Both the position numbers and the translations under genes were made by a program. Source: a virus. Taken from it: a DNA stretch of 64,000 bases. The DNA is taken from IMG/VR virus record IMGVR_UViG_3300037225_000856, positions 48,404 through 112,403 of that record. One strand, given 5' to 3'. The notes beneath the pieces were generated by a model, which saw only the letters and a list, made by a program, of their open reading frames with translations, was not told where the DNA came from and ran no database searches. Shown piece by piece: positions 51,201-59,745 of the stretch (within the stretch, counting starts at the first letter, position 1; each line of letters starts with the position of its first letter).

Positions 51201-53712
51201 AAGATTTGTTGATGAATTATTACCTGCAACAATCATATTAAAAAAGAGTGGATTATTAGTTAGAAATACAATATTTACAAAACAAAAATTCACTTATAAA
51301 AGAGGTGTTAACATACCTTTAACTGGTTCTACAGTATTAGACATAAGAAAAAATTATTATAATAATGTATTGCTCCCTTATGAGGTATTGCTTACTTATT
51401 TGGGAGATGATGGTAGTACTTTCTTAATTGCACAATCTACAGCAGCACCACCAGCAGCAGTAGTACCAACAGTTATTACTACTGCATTAACTAATATTAT
51501 ACAAACTGGTGCAACTGGTGGTGGAAATGTTACTTCTGATGGTGGTGCTGCAGTAACAACACGTGGAATAGTATGGAGTACATCACCAACTCCGACAACT
51601 GGTAATACTAAAACTATGAATGGTACTGGAAATGGAGTATTTGTGAGCTTATTAACTGGATTAATTCCAAATACCACTTATTATGTAAGAGCATATGCAA
51701 TTAATACTGTAGGCATTGGTTATGGCAATGAAATTAGTTTTGCTACACCAGCAGTAGTTCTTATACCATCTATTAAAACAACTGTTGCAACTGGCACAAC
51801 TCAAACAGCAATTAATAATACTGGTGGTTATGGTATTACTGGTTACACAGGTATTGATTATTATGCAATGCAATATAGAGTAAGTGGAAATACATCATGG
51901 TTATTATCGCCTACATTACCTTTAAGCGGACCGCTTGCTATAAATTATTTTACAACTAAAATTACTGGATTAACTTCAAGTATAACTGGCGGTACATATT
52001 ATCAATATCGTGCATATATGGTTATTGCAGGAACACCATACTATGGTGACATTAAATTAGCACTTACATTATCAATACCTTTGTCTGCAGCAACAATCAC
52101 AACAAATACAATATCAGTTATATCAATTACTGGTGCAACTGGTGGTGGTAATGTTACATTTATTGGTCTTCCTGCATTAACAGTACGTGGTATAGTATAT
52201 GGATTAGCACCAAATCCAACAACAGGAAATACCAGAATTATTAATGGCAGTACTGGAACAGGTTCATTTACAAGCTCAATTACTGAATTAACTCCAAATA
52301 CAACATATTTCGTAAGAGCATATGCCACAAATAGTGTTGGAATTTCTTATGGAAGTCAAGTTAATTTTACTACTGTAGCATTACCAAATATTAATCTTCC
52401 GATTATTCAAACTTTCCACACTGGAGTAGGTCCGGGTCAGCAAAGTAATGGCACTATTATTCCAAGTCCACCATTAGATGCAGGTCAATGCATTACAGTA
52501 AATCTTTTATCATGTCATGTAGTATTTGGTGTTGGTAGTGGTCAAAACTTAACAAGTATTTATTGTAGTACAAATAATGGAGCAACATGGAATTTTGTAA
52601 GTCCAACACCATTTATAACTAATTCTCCATCATCAGGTCCACCAAATAGATGTTTATGTAGTAATAGTTTGAGTGTTATATTATATCCAAACGAAAGATT
52701 ATGTTATGCTAATCAAGTGTCATCAACTGGTCTTGCTTGTACATGCAGTTGTTTAAGTATATCATCAGTAAGTAGTAGTCCAAACATCACAGTTACATCA
52801 AGTGGTTCTGATACTCTTTTAATAGCAGCTTTAGTTGCGCCAACAGTAACAACAGAAGTAATAACATCAATTGGTCAAAATAGTGCAACTGGTGGCGGTA
52901 ATGTAACATCTGAAGGTACACAACCAGTAATTGCACGTGGTGTTGTATATGATTTATCGTCAAACCCAACACTTGCAAATAGTTTTACAACAAATGGTAC
53001 TGGAGCAGGTTCATTTACAAGCATATTAACTGGATTATTGGCAAATACAACATATTTTGTAAGAGCATATGCCACAAATAGTGTAGATATTACTTATGGA
53101 AATCAAGTAACATTTACAACATTACCATTTGCACCACTTGTTTCAACTGATTCAGTTTATAGCATTACTTCGAATTCTGCACAAGGTTTGGGTCATATTG
53201 AAAATAATGGTGGTGCAACTGTTACTGCAGAAGGTTTTATGATAGGAAGTAATCCAAGTTATATTAACACTAATATCCCTGCAGTAGTTACAACTCCTTT
53301 CAATGCAAACTTAGGTACATTAGTAGGAAGCACAACTTATTATGTAAAAGCATATGCAACTAATAGTGTTGGTACTTCATATGGTGGTGTAATAAGTTTT
53401 ACTACTCCAGTACCTTCACCACCAGTTGTAACTACAGTATATGCTTTGAATATTGCAATGACAACCGCAACAATCAGAGCAGGTATAGCATATACAGGCA
53501 GTCATGTAATTAATGAACGTGGTGTTGTTTGGGCAACATATCAAAATCCTGATGAAACTTCCAATAAACAGACCAACGGAACTGGTGCTGGTAATTTCGA
53601 CACAGCTATAAGTGGATTAGTACCAAATCAATTGTATTATGTAAGAGCATATGGAAATACGATAGAAGATGGTCATATATATGGTAATCAAATATGCTTT
53701 ACAACCAGTTAA
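48232..53712 (+). CDS. Large baseplate protein (tail protein I-like) with FN3-like C-terminal repeats
   Basis: The open frame extends to an ATG at 48148, but a terminator (48171-48203) and promoter motif (48208) lie inside that extension, so I start at GTG 48232 (MAKVKVVGTSLDQ; 1826 residues). Residues about 330-480 (YGREFDQMKQFIDSLVNINHVTYDKV, RRILINTNYFWKSKGTREALKSIFLLIGIPEPFINITEYVY) match P2 gpI/phage tail protein I-like baseplate proteins. The last 700 residues hold about five FN3-like repeats (G-x-GNVTS-x-G, RG-[IV]-V, NTTY-[YF]-VRAYATNS, YG-x-x-[IV]-x-FTT) plus one divergent unit, and between repeats two and three a cysteine-rich insert (about 12 cysteines). The FN3-like modules match those in the secreted protein at 7978 and probably bind surface glycans. 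Confidence 0.75.
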   Translation: MAKVKVVGTSLDQNLNGVSFKNTTSETIFSFGSFAVTSNFEGRVSIDYSNTLSSFVRPVTLETIGLTQTQSEIIHQYNTNAVLNLDRSDLNTFVRFGSAYEFLRISIQNIIVAYPGSLFMNSQLTRINTITFSNFVYNSVTNISTFKIPIASTVNTFGLAFNYGNVSNPDDNPLKNLNLSYNQYVVWSTLNPTGNSYTIIGFTGYTSNNPNLTVQTIGNPFPTITGATGGYSGAIDFHIKPNNIVFEEFRALLSDYEKYILSERITGNTSGFKFVLRDPILLDNGTISYSNTQMLWTTSDNYNIDVSTSKYRTFLSSILAIGNKYDAIKTDLIARFLTPDSIKAYDLTENGKMTKLLRIYGREFDQMKQFIDSLVNINHVTYDKVNNTPDQLIKNLSRTFGWNYFSLVNEAELVTSLLSISDAERNLRTDLMPAEIDIELWRRILINTNYFWKSKGTREALKSIFLLIGIPEPFINITEYVYTVDGKINPNSVPLTKADFPSNSLPYDTNGYPVAPLETSDFFFQVSGDTDAGQHYMDAFRMAGFNLMQNVDNRKSWIQAGATTRVDSTTPQYYQEDSKLVLNTKEVDVALDTARGIEYDVYDYIKNIDFPANSSGYTLPFSYVNISLGVSSVQKTFHLPAPYNKTEGNLEVRYNGILLNAPTTGNTGGTGTELTKADYSVSGNTFTLLTASAYSNSYRRDVIQATFIYSGNTRPVTGISVQYIVTRVDAKMGGTIIPLPSYPRGDVQVTVNGIALTKGTPQFTADYILDPANSTGGTHNIIIQNPAVISYLAVTPTIQVAYVQVTGSSQINARSEVVRVDSFNSGKVYYNVSANKYVYRLNYKANTASEIKVLIDGIALEPYTDYNINVQNQYEVFLPKGIKYGTIISVYYLVAVSSFFNPIVSDVFGVGDISKLSFLEFIELIQRKLINARNRKTITDFKGGWYPTLLNVYIQYLKRADLPLNDPLRSNGYTFENLYSFLSKYNSFFQRFVDELLPATIILKKSGLLVRNTIFTKQKFTYKRGVNIPLTGSTVLDIRKNYYNNVLLPYEVLLTYLGDDGSTFLIAQSTAAPPAAVVPTVITTALTNIIQTGATGGGNVTSDGGAAVTTRGIVWSTSPTPTTGNTKTMNGTGNGVFVSLLTGLIPNTTYYVRAYAINTVGIGYGNEISFATPAVVLIPSIKTTVATGTTQTAINNTGGYGITGYTGIDYYAMQYRVSGNTSWLLSPTLPLSGPLAINYFTTKITGLTSSITGGTYYQYRAYMVIAGTPYYGDIKLALTLSIPLSAATITTNTISVISITGATGGGNVTFIGLPALTVRGIVYGLAPNPTTGNTRIINGSTGTGSFTSSITELTPNTTYFVRAYATNSVGISYGSQVNFTTVALPNINLPIIQTFHTGVGPGQQSNGTIIPSPPLDAGQCITVNLLSCHVVFGVGSGQNLTSIYCSTNNGATWNFVSPTPFITNSPSSGPPNRCLCSNSLSVILYPNERLCYANQVSSTGLACTCSCLSISSVSSSPNITVTSSGSDTLLIAALVAPTVTTEVITSIGQNSATGGGNVTSEGTQPVIARGVVYDLSSNPTLANSFTTNGTGAGSFTSILTGLLANTTYFVRAYATNSVDITYGNQVTFTTLPFAPLVSTDSVYSITSNSAQGLGHIENNGGATVTAEGFMIGSNPSYINTNIPAVVTTPFNANLGTLVGSTTYYVKAYATNSVGTSYGGVISFTTPVPSPPVVTTVYALNIAMTTATIRAGIAYTGSHVINERGVVWATYQNPDETSNKQTNGTGAGNFDTAISGLVPNQLYYVRAYGNTIEDGHIYGNQICFTTS

Positions 53713-53754
53713 TTTCCCTATATCAATGTATACACATGTAATTTTAAAATTATT

Positions 53755-53764
53755 AGTATTTATA
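53755..53764 (+). promoter_or_regulatory. AGTATTTATA motif (candidate late promoter)
   Basis: Exact AGTATTTATA, 16 nt upstream of the structural gene at 53781. Confidence 0.6.
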
Positions 53765-53780
53765 ATTAAATTGTTAGAAA

Positions 53781-55109
53781 ATGGCATTTATCGAAAAAAA
53801 AGACCCTGTAGTTATAAACATTAAAATAACTTCAAAAGGTAGAGAATTATTATCTACTGGTAATTTGTCATTTAAATATTTTGTCATCGGTGATAGTGAA
53901 ATGGATTATGCTTTTAATAAAGCAACAGGACTAAATCCATTTAATGCAAATATTTTGAGACCTGTAGATACTAATCCTAATATTATATCTTTTATTTTAA
54001 AAAATGTATCTGGAGCTACTGGCAATACACAATATAACACAATATCAAGCATACCTCCTTCAACATATTTGGTTACAAATTCTGCTGGCTCAATTGGATT
54101 TTTTACTAATCTTACTGGTGATACCACATTTATTGTTGATGGCAATCATGTTAAACAACCAGATGTCATGATATATATGAATGGAATTACTGGTGGTACA
54201 TCATTACAATTAAGAAAAGCACCAGCATATGGTACAAGTGGTGCAGAACCAGCAGTCGGTGATTTGATTTTAGTTAAATGGACTTTAACAGCAAATACAA
54301 CCGGATATACAACAGACGCATTACATCCAAGACCATTTTTAATTTATCAAATTACTGGTATAACATCAGGGACATTAGCAGGGAATGATTTAGTGATCGT
54401 GGTTGATAGAAATTTACCTAATTTTAGTGGTATGGGTGCTACTGGCAAAGCAGGTGCTTTAATTTTTTATAATTATATTAATTTTAGTGGTAGCACAATA
54501 TTTAATACTTATTCAACAGATTACCTTGACGAAAGTGTTTTAACTTTTTTACAAAACAGCCAATGTCCAACAGTAATATTTCCATTTTGGAATATGTCGA
54601 TTATATTTACTGAAGAAATTGCTGGTGTTCAGGCATCTGGCAGAACATTTGCTCAATTTAAAGATGTTGCATATGGTGGATTTGTTTCATATATTCAGAA
54701 CCAAGCACCTTTATATAAAAAATTGGGAGTAATTCATTATACAAATGATTCACCAGCAAATGTATATGCAGAAGGTTTTTATTTAACAACACCAAGACTG
54801 GATATTCCAACAATAATGTGGCATAAATCCACTACAAAAAAATTGGGATTAACTTTAGTAGCAAAAGGTAAAAATTTTATAAGTGGTGCAACAACAGGAG
54901 CAACATCACTTAATTTGGAATATTATAATTTATATGATATTAGTGATACTGGTTTTACATATTCTGTCGGTAAAGTATTTACCGATTTAAAGATATTTGT
55001 AATTGAAGATCAAGAATTATTATTTGCAATGTCATACAAATCAAATAGATCATGGACACTTCCAAATTATATAATTAGCAGTAGCAGTAATAGCGGATGT
55101 CTTCCATAA
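53781..55109 (+). CDS. Tail/baseplate structural protein (inferred)
   Basis: The 442-residue product begins MAFIEKKDPVVINIKITSKGRELLSTGNLSFKYFVIGDSEMDYAF, a start pattern I recall from baseplate-associated proteins of Bacteroidota T4-like phages (an N-terminal strand-helix-strand with KGR-x-LLS-x-G). The rest is beta-rich with GATG/TGATG-type loops and no catalytic motif. It has its own late-type promoter motif and is followed 23 nt later by another structural gene. The exact location in the virion is not known. Confidence 0.6.
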   Translation: MAFIEKKDPVVINIKITSKGRELLSTGNLSFKYFVIGDSEMDYAFNKATGLNPFNANILRPVDTNPNIISFILKNVSGATGNTQYNTISSIPPSTYLVTNSAGSIGFFTNLTGDTTFIVDGNHVKQPDVMIYMNGITGGTSLQLRKAPAYGTSGAEPAVGDLILVKWTLTANTTGYTTDALHPRPFLIYQITGITSGTLAGNDLVIVVDRNLPNFSGMGATGKAGALIFYNYINFSGSTIFNTYSTDYLDESVLTFLQNSQCPTVIFPFWNMSIIFTEEIAGVQASGRTFAQFKDVAYGGFVSYIQNQAPLYKKLGVIHYTNDSPANVYAEGFYLTTPRLDIPTIMWHKSTTKKLGLTLVAKGKNFISGATTGATSLNLEYYNLYDISDTGFTYSVGKVFTDLKIFVIEDQELLFAMSYKSNRSWTLPNYIISSSSNSGCLP

Positions 55110-55132
55110 TGATAAAATAAAATAAATAAACA

Positions 55133-55861
55133 ATGGCAAGCGGATATACAATATTTACAACATATGTTTTAGTTCCAATATCTGGAAACAGTGAGGCTAT
55201 TCATTGTAATTATATTAAATCATTACAATTGAATGGTGGTAATAATATTAACATTCAGGAAATAAACATAAGTTTTTCTAATCCTGATGATTTTAAATTT
55301 TTAAGTAATAATATTATTGGTGGTACTGGTTATACTGCTAACAAAATATATGCAATAATTCAATTAGTAAATAATAGTGGTTATACAAATATTAGTGATG
55401 TAAAACCAGATTCAACAAAATGGAAGATAGTTGATTTAATTTCTGGAAATACAGGACTGCTCACACCAGCTATTTTAACAAATCAAGTATTTAAAATTTC
55501 CTTATTGGGATATAATGGTTTTACTTCATATAGTTTATTTTATTTGAATTATCCAACAAAATTTCCAAGTGATGACAATAAATTATGTTTTGGAGATGAA
55601 ATATATTTTTTAGGTAATGTTTCCACAGATATACATGCAGACGTATATGTAACCGATTTAGCTATAATATTAGGACAAAATGAATTTAATTCATCAACAA
55701 ATCCAACATGGCTTCAAACATCACCACGACCAGCAGTTGCAATAACTGAAATTGGTATATATGACGCTAATAAAAATTTGGTTGCAATTGGTAAATTAAA
55801 CGACCCTCTTGTTAAAGATTCATCGATTTCAAGAACACTTGTATTCGATATTGATTTTTAA
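55133..55861 (+). CDS. Tail/baseplate structural protein (inferred)
   Basis: The 242-residue product is beta-rich (YTIFTTYVLVPISGN, NIQEINISFSNPDDFKFL) and ends AVAITEIGIYDANKNLVAIGKLNDPLVKDSSISRTLVFDIDF, where ITEIGIYDANKNLVAIGKLNDP resembles the phage tail-collar or tail-fibre N-terminal connector pattern found in baseplate-attached proteins. It is the last gene of the baseplate operon; after it the genes switch to DNA-metabolism functions. Confidence 0.6.
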   Translation: MASGYTIFTTYVLVPISGNSEAIHCNYIKSLQLNGGNNINIQEINISFSNPDDFKFLSNNIIGGTGYTANKIYAIIQLVNNSGYTNISDVKPDSTKWKIVDLISGNTGLLTPAILTNQVFKISLLGYNGFTSYSLFYLNYPTKFPSDDNKLCFGDEIYFLGNVSTDIHADVYVTDLAIILGQNEFNSSTNPTWLQTSPRPAVAITEIGIYDANKNLVAIGKLNDPLVKDSSISRTLVFDIDF

Positions 55862-55904
55862 TTCTTAAAATAATCATAAAAAATTATATTTTTTTATAAA
55901 TTCT

Positions 55905-55913
55905 TAGTATTTA
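55905..55913 (+). promoter_or_regulatory. AGTATTTAT motif (candidate phage promoter)
   Basis: AGTATTTAT followed by TATAAATAC, together forming an almost perfect inverted pair, 31 nt upstream of the RHH-type gene at 55945. Confidence 0.5.
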
Positions 55914-55944
55914 TTATAAATACGATTTAAAATTTATAATATAT

Positions 55945-56178
55945 ATGGGAATTAATGAAGAAACAAAGCCTAAGTCAATTATAATTGATGGCAAATTACA
56001 TAGTCAATTTAAAATGCTATGTAAGGGCAAAAGCATGAAAATTGGAGGTGTTATTGAAGATTTAATCAGGGTATATCTTAGAAATCCAAAAGATGTTCAA
56101 AAGATTATCGATGCAATGAAAGAAGATGAAGCACAAAAATTATTTCATGTTCAAGTTAGTGAAGCACTAAAAAGATAA
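55945..56178 (+). CDS. Ribbon-helix-helix-like small DNA-binding protein
   Basis: The 77-residue product has a ribbon-helix-helix pattern: a short strand (SIIIDGKLHSQFKMLC), then GGVIEDLIRVYLRN, the second helix, and a helical extension (VQKIIDAMKEDEAQKLFHVQVSEALKR). RHH proteins dimerise and bind operators as repressors. It lies 3 nt upstream of the RuvC-like resolvase gene, with which it is co-transcribed. An autoregulatory role is possible but not shown. Confidence 0.6.
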   Translation: MGINEETKPKSIIIDGKLHSQFKMLCKGKSMKIGGVIEDLIRVYLRNPKDVQKIIDAMKEDEAQKLFHVQVSEALKR

Positions 56179-56181
56179 TAT

Positions 56182-56793
56182 ATGGAAAAATATATTTGGT
56201 CATTGGACATAAGTACCACTAATATTGGTAGTACGTTAGTTAATATGAAAGGAAAACTTATTGAGTTAAAACATCTTGAATTAAAACTTGGTAAAGACAT
56301 ACCTATTGTAGAAAGATATATTCATAAAAGTGAGATATTTAGAAAGTATGTTGAAGATTTTAAAAAGAGAATATTAAATGAGTTTAATGGAGAAATTACA
56401 GAAATAATTTTAGAAGAACCTTTGGGCGGAAGCAACAATGCTAATACAGTATCATTATTATATTCTTTCAATGGAATATGTTCATATATTTTATATAAAG
56501 CATTCAATATTTATCCTAAAAAAATATCGGTCCACGAGTCACGCAAGCTGTTTTGTCCAGAGCTAGTACACCTTGAAAAGAAAAAAGGTGAAATGGTTGA
56601 AGTATTATCTTTTCCACCAGAATATATTAAAGAAAAAAAATTGTATATTTGGAAAAAAGTTTGTAAATTAGAACCACAGATCAAATGGTTCTTGAAAAAG
56701 GATTCAAATAAACCTAAAGACATGTGTTATGATATGGCTGATTCATATTGTTGCTGTTATAGTGGTATTATTAAATTTAATCTATTGAAATAA
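56182..56793 (+). CDS. RuvC-like Holliday junction resolvase
   Basis: The 203-residue product carries the RNase H-fold acidic residues of RuvC-type resolvases: D9 in WSLDISTTNIG, E78/E79 in IILEEPLGG, and a C-terminal KPKDMCYDMADSYC with two aspartates. Length and order match phage and poxvirus A22-like resolvases, which cut branched DNA before packaging (as T4 endonuclease VII does). It follows a small RHH-like gene and precedes a TnpB insertion, near genes for recombination (SbcD-SbcC at 61414). Confidence 0.8.
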   Translation: MEKYIWSLDISTTNIGSTLVNMKGKLIELKHLELKLGKDIPIVERYIHKSEIFRKYVEDFKKRILNEFNGEITEIILEEPLGGSNNANTVSLLYSFNGICSYILYKAFNIYPKKISVHESRKLFCPELVHLEKKKGEMVEVLSFPPEYIKEKKLYIWKKVCKLEPQIKWFLKKDSNKPKDMCYDMADSYCCCYSGIIKFNLLK

Positions 56794-56867
56794 TTAAAAA
56801 TAAAAAAATGGTAGGAAATAATGAATATATATTTTATATTTGCATAATTATTAATATTAATATTTAA

Positions 56868-56877
56868 AGTATTTATA
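56868..56877 (+). promoter_or_regulatory. AGTATTTATA motif (candidate phage promoter)
   Basis: Exact AGTATTTATA 20 nt upstream of the tnpB start. The 104-nt gap 56794-56897 shows nothing else clear. Confidence 0.5.
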
Positions 56878-56897
56878 ATTGTATATAGACACAATTA

Positions 56898-58181
56898 ATG
56901 CAAAAAGTCGAAAGTCATATAATTAAACATAATAACCCCTTATTTAAAGAAATTGATAAATTATCTTTTTTATCTAAAAATTTATATAATAAATGTTTAT
57001 ATGAATACCTTGAAGCATTAAAAAATAATGTTTATCACAACGAATCTACTTTACATTATTTATTAAAAAATCATGAGGACTATATTAAATTGCCCCGTAA
57101 AGTTAGTTCTTCAATTATTATTCAAACAATTAAAAATTGGAAATCATATTATAAAGCAGTTAAATCTTATAATAATAACCCTGAAAATTTTAAATTGAAA
57201 CCCAAACAACCCTTCTTTAAACATAAAACAAAGGGAAGAAATGTTCTAATTTATACTAATCAAGCATTTTCAAAAAAAATATTTAATAAGACAGGAAAAA
57301 TAAAATTATCACAATCAAATATTGAAATTAAAACCAAAATAACTGATTTTAAGATTATAAATCAAGTAAGAATTGTACCAAAATATGGTTACTATGTTAT
57401 TGAAATAGTATATACAATACTTGATATTCAGCCGTTAATAAATAACGATACTTATTTAAGTATTGATTTAGGTGTTAATAATTTATGTGCGGTTACATCT
57501 AATGTTATTAATCCGTTTTTAATAAATGGCAAACCCTTAAAATCCATTAATCAATATTATAATAAAAAGAAAAGTGGGTTAAAATCTAAATTATCATATA
57601 AAAAAGATTCTAACAATAACTTTATTATGAATAATTTAGGTAAAAAAATACAAAATAAAACTTCAAAAAGAATCGAAAATTTAAGTTTAAAACGTAAGAA
57701 TAAGATAGATAATTATCTATACAAATCAAGCAAGTTAATAATAAATAAAGCAATAGAACATAATATCAACACTATTATTGTAGGTAAAAATAAGCAACAG
57801 AAACAAAAAATAAATATAGGTAAAACTAATAATCAAAATTTCGTAGATATTCCTTTAAGTAGATTTATAAATATGTTAAATTATAAATGCGAAGAGAAAG
57901 GTCTCAATTTAATCCAACAAGAAGAAAGTTATACATCAAAGGCATCATTCTTGTCAATGGATAAAATTCCAATATATAATAAATCAGGTAATGAGAGCAT
58001 AATATTTAGCGGTTACAGAAAATATCGTGGTTTATATCATGATAAGAGGAGTAATTGTAATATCAATGCTGATATTAATGGTAGTTATAATATATTGAGA
58101 AAAGCAATCCCAAATGTATTTGTTGATGGGATAGAGGGTGTTAGAGTTCATCCCAACATAATTAACATTAAAAAATGTTAA
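56898..58181 (+). mobile_element. tnpB: Stand-alone TnpB (IS200/IS605 OrfB family), zinc-finger-less variant
   Basis: The 427-residue coding region has all three RuvC catalytic motifs of TnpB: D in LSIDLGVNNLCAV, E in QQEESYTSKASF, and D in NADINGSYNIL, with IVGKNKQQKQKINIGKTNNQNF between them. The usual zinc finger (C-x2-C...C-x2-C after SYTSK) is absent and is replaced by ASFLSMDKIPIY...FSGYRKYRGLY, a known TnpB subclass. No tnpA is present, so the element cannot transpose on its own by the usual route. TnpB is an RNA-guided nuclease whose guide (omega RNA) usually lies at or beyond the 3' end of the gene; 58182-58288 is the region to inspect. In this phage it may behave like a homing nuclease. 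Confidence 0.85.
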
Positions 58182-58196
58182 TTGGTAATGATAAAA

Positions 58197-58219
58197 GAAA
58201 TAATATTGAATATTATTTC
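58197..58219 (+). repeat. Near-perfect palindrome downstream of tnpB
   Basis: GAAATAATATT (58197-58207), one central G, AATATTATTTC (58209-58219): an 11-bp inverted repeat 16 nt after the tnpB stop. It may be the right-end hairpin of the element, part of an omega RNA, or a weak terminator. Confidence 0.6.
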
Positions 58220-58288
58220 GAACTCTTTATGACATTTTTGTTATAAATTTGACGAAAAATATAAATTATATTATTTAAAATACTTAAC

Positions 58289-59743
58289 ATGAGAAAAGAA
58301 CGAATTGAAAAAGCAGTAGAAATTATTAATTATGCAATCCTTGCAGATATATCAGTTAAAGAAGCATCGGTTATATGTGGATATTCTGATACTTATGTAA
58401 AAAACACTAAAGCTCTTGTATACGAACTTTATGACAGGAATCAACTTGGAGACGAACTTTTTGATTTATTTGATGAAGCATATAAACGTTATACTGAAGA
58501 CAGAAATTTTAGTGCAAAAGAAGAAGAATATGTTGTCGAATCGAAAAAACCAGATGGCATTCCAGCATCTACAGGTGGAGAAGACCTTAAATACAGTGAA
58601 AAGGGCAATGAAGCCACTATTGAATGGAAAAGTGGTTCAAACTATCCTGCAGATCATATAAAAACACTTGAAGAATTACTTAAAGCAACTAAAGTAGATA
58701 CCGATCTTTGGAATGTTGCACAATATTGGGAAAATAAATGGGATGTCACCGCAGTTATTCATGATATACCACGCACATTTCAAAATTTTCAAGTTAAAGC
58801 ACGTCTGGAAAAGAAACTCACTGTTGCCAGAGAAAGAGCAATTGGTGAGTTATTTAAAGAAATGATAAAGGATTATAGAGCACCAGTGCTTCAGTTTCTT
58901 CCAAAAATAACAACAGTCAATAAGGAAAAAAATTTTTTGGAAATATCGCTTTTTGATCTACATTTCGGGAAACTTTGTTGGGGGGAAGAGACTGGTGAAG
59001 ATTTTGACATTAAAATAGCACGTCAAAGATTTTTAAATACAATTAAAATATTAATTAAAAGAGCAAGTGGATTTAATTATGAAAGAATATTATTTCCCGT
59101 TGGGAATGATTTTTTTAACAGTGATACAATTTTTAACACAACAACCAAGGGGACTTTGGTAGATGAAGACGTTCGTTGGAAAAAATCGTATTCTTTAGGA
59201 AACAAATTATTGGTTGATTCAATAAATTTATTAAAACAAACAGGTGTGCCCATTGATGTAATTGTAATACCGGGAAATCATGATTTTGAAAAAAGTTATT
59301 ATATGGGGTCATATCTTGAAGCATGGTTCAATAATGACTCACAGGTTAATATTAATAATGGTGCTTCATTAAGAAAATATTACAGATTTGGTAAAGTATT
59401 ACTTGGTTTCACACACGGTAGTGAAGAAAAAGAAAATTCGTTACCATTATTAATGGCAAGTGATGTTGAATCAAAACCAATGTGGAGTGAAACCATTTAT
59501 CATGAATGGCACATTGGACACGAACATAGAAAAAAAGATATGAAATATACCGTTCTTGATAAATCAAAAATGATTGGCGAAGACTTAGGTGTTACGGTAA
59601 GATATCTTTCAAGTTTAACGGGAACCGATGCGTGGCATTTTTCCCACGGATTTGTAGGTGCTATTAAGAGCGGAGATGCGTTTATTTGGAATGATGAAGC
59701 AGGTATGATTGCTCATTTAAACGCAAATTTAATAATAGAATAA
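58289..59743 (+). CDS. Calcineurin-like metallophosphoesterase with N-terminal HTH
   Basis: The 484-residue product has an N-terminal helix-turn-helix-like segment (ILADISVKEASVICGYSDTYVKNT), a charged linker, and a metallophosphoesterase domain (about 220-450) with motifs DLHFGK, GNDFFNSD (usual GD), PGNHDFEK, THGSEE and HIGHEHRK. This arrangement is common in large phages, where the enzyme is annotated as a DNA repair exonuclease or phosphoesterase. It differs from the SbcD part of the gene at 61414, which has its own full set of motifs. Its last bases are duplicated 332 nt downstream, flanking the next gene. Confidence 0.75.
   Translation: MRKERIEKAVEIINYAILADISVKEASVICGYSDTYVKNTKALVYELYDRNQLGDELFDLFDEAYKRYTEDRNFSAKEEEYVVESKKPDGIPASTGGEDLKYSEKGNEATIEWKSGSNYPADHIKTLEELLKATKVDTDLWNVAQYWENKWDVTAVIHDIPRTFQNFQVKARLEKKLTVARERAIGELFKEMIKDYRAPVLQFLPKITTVNKEKNFLEISLFDLHFGKLCWGEETGEDFDIKIARQRFLNTIKILIKRASGFNYERILFPVGNDFFNSDTIFNTTTKGTLVDEDVRWKKSYSLGNKLLVDSINLLKQTGVPIDVIVIPGNHDFEKSYYMGSYLEAWFNNDSQVNINNGASLRKYYRFGKVLLGFTHGSEEKENSLPLLMASDVESKPMWSETIYHEWHIGHEHRKKDMKYTVLDKSKMIGEDLGVTVRYLSSLTGTDAWHFSHGFVGAIKSGDAFIWNDEAGMIAHLNANLIIE
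59723..59743 (+). repeat. 21-bp direct repeat, left copy
   Basis: Starts GCAAATTT, ends GAATAA, and encodes the last residues and stop of the phosphoesterase. An identical copy lies at 60055-60075. Confidence 0.95.
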
Positions 59744-59745
59744 AA

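Noticed and set aside
56835-56842. TATATTTG as a host-type promoter for tnpB
   Set aside because: No TTTG-like element lies about 19 nt upstream, and an AGTATTTATA site is closer to the start.
11046-56877. T4-type late promoters (TATAAATACT) firing on the minus strand at each AGTATTTATA site
   Set aside because: Every accepted gene is on the + strand and the sites sit just upstream of + strand starts, some directly after + strand terminators; minus-strand transcription would have nothing to express. Kept only as a remark.
58244-58251. TAAATTTG as a host-type promoter for the phosphoesterase gene
   Set aside because: The upstream element is missing at the expected spacing; such 8-mers are expected by chance in AT-rich gaps.
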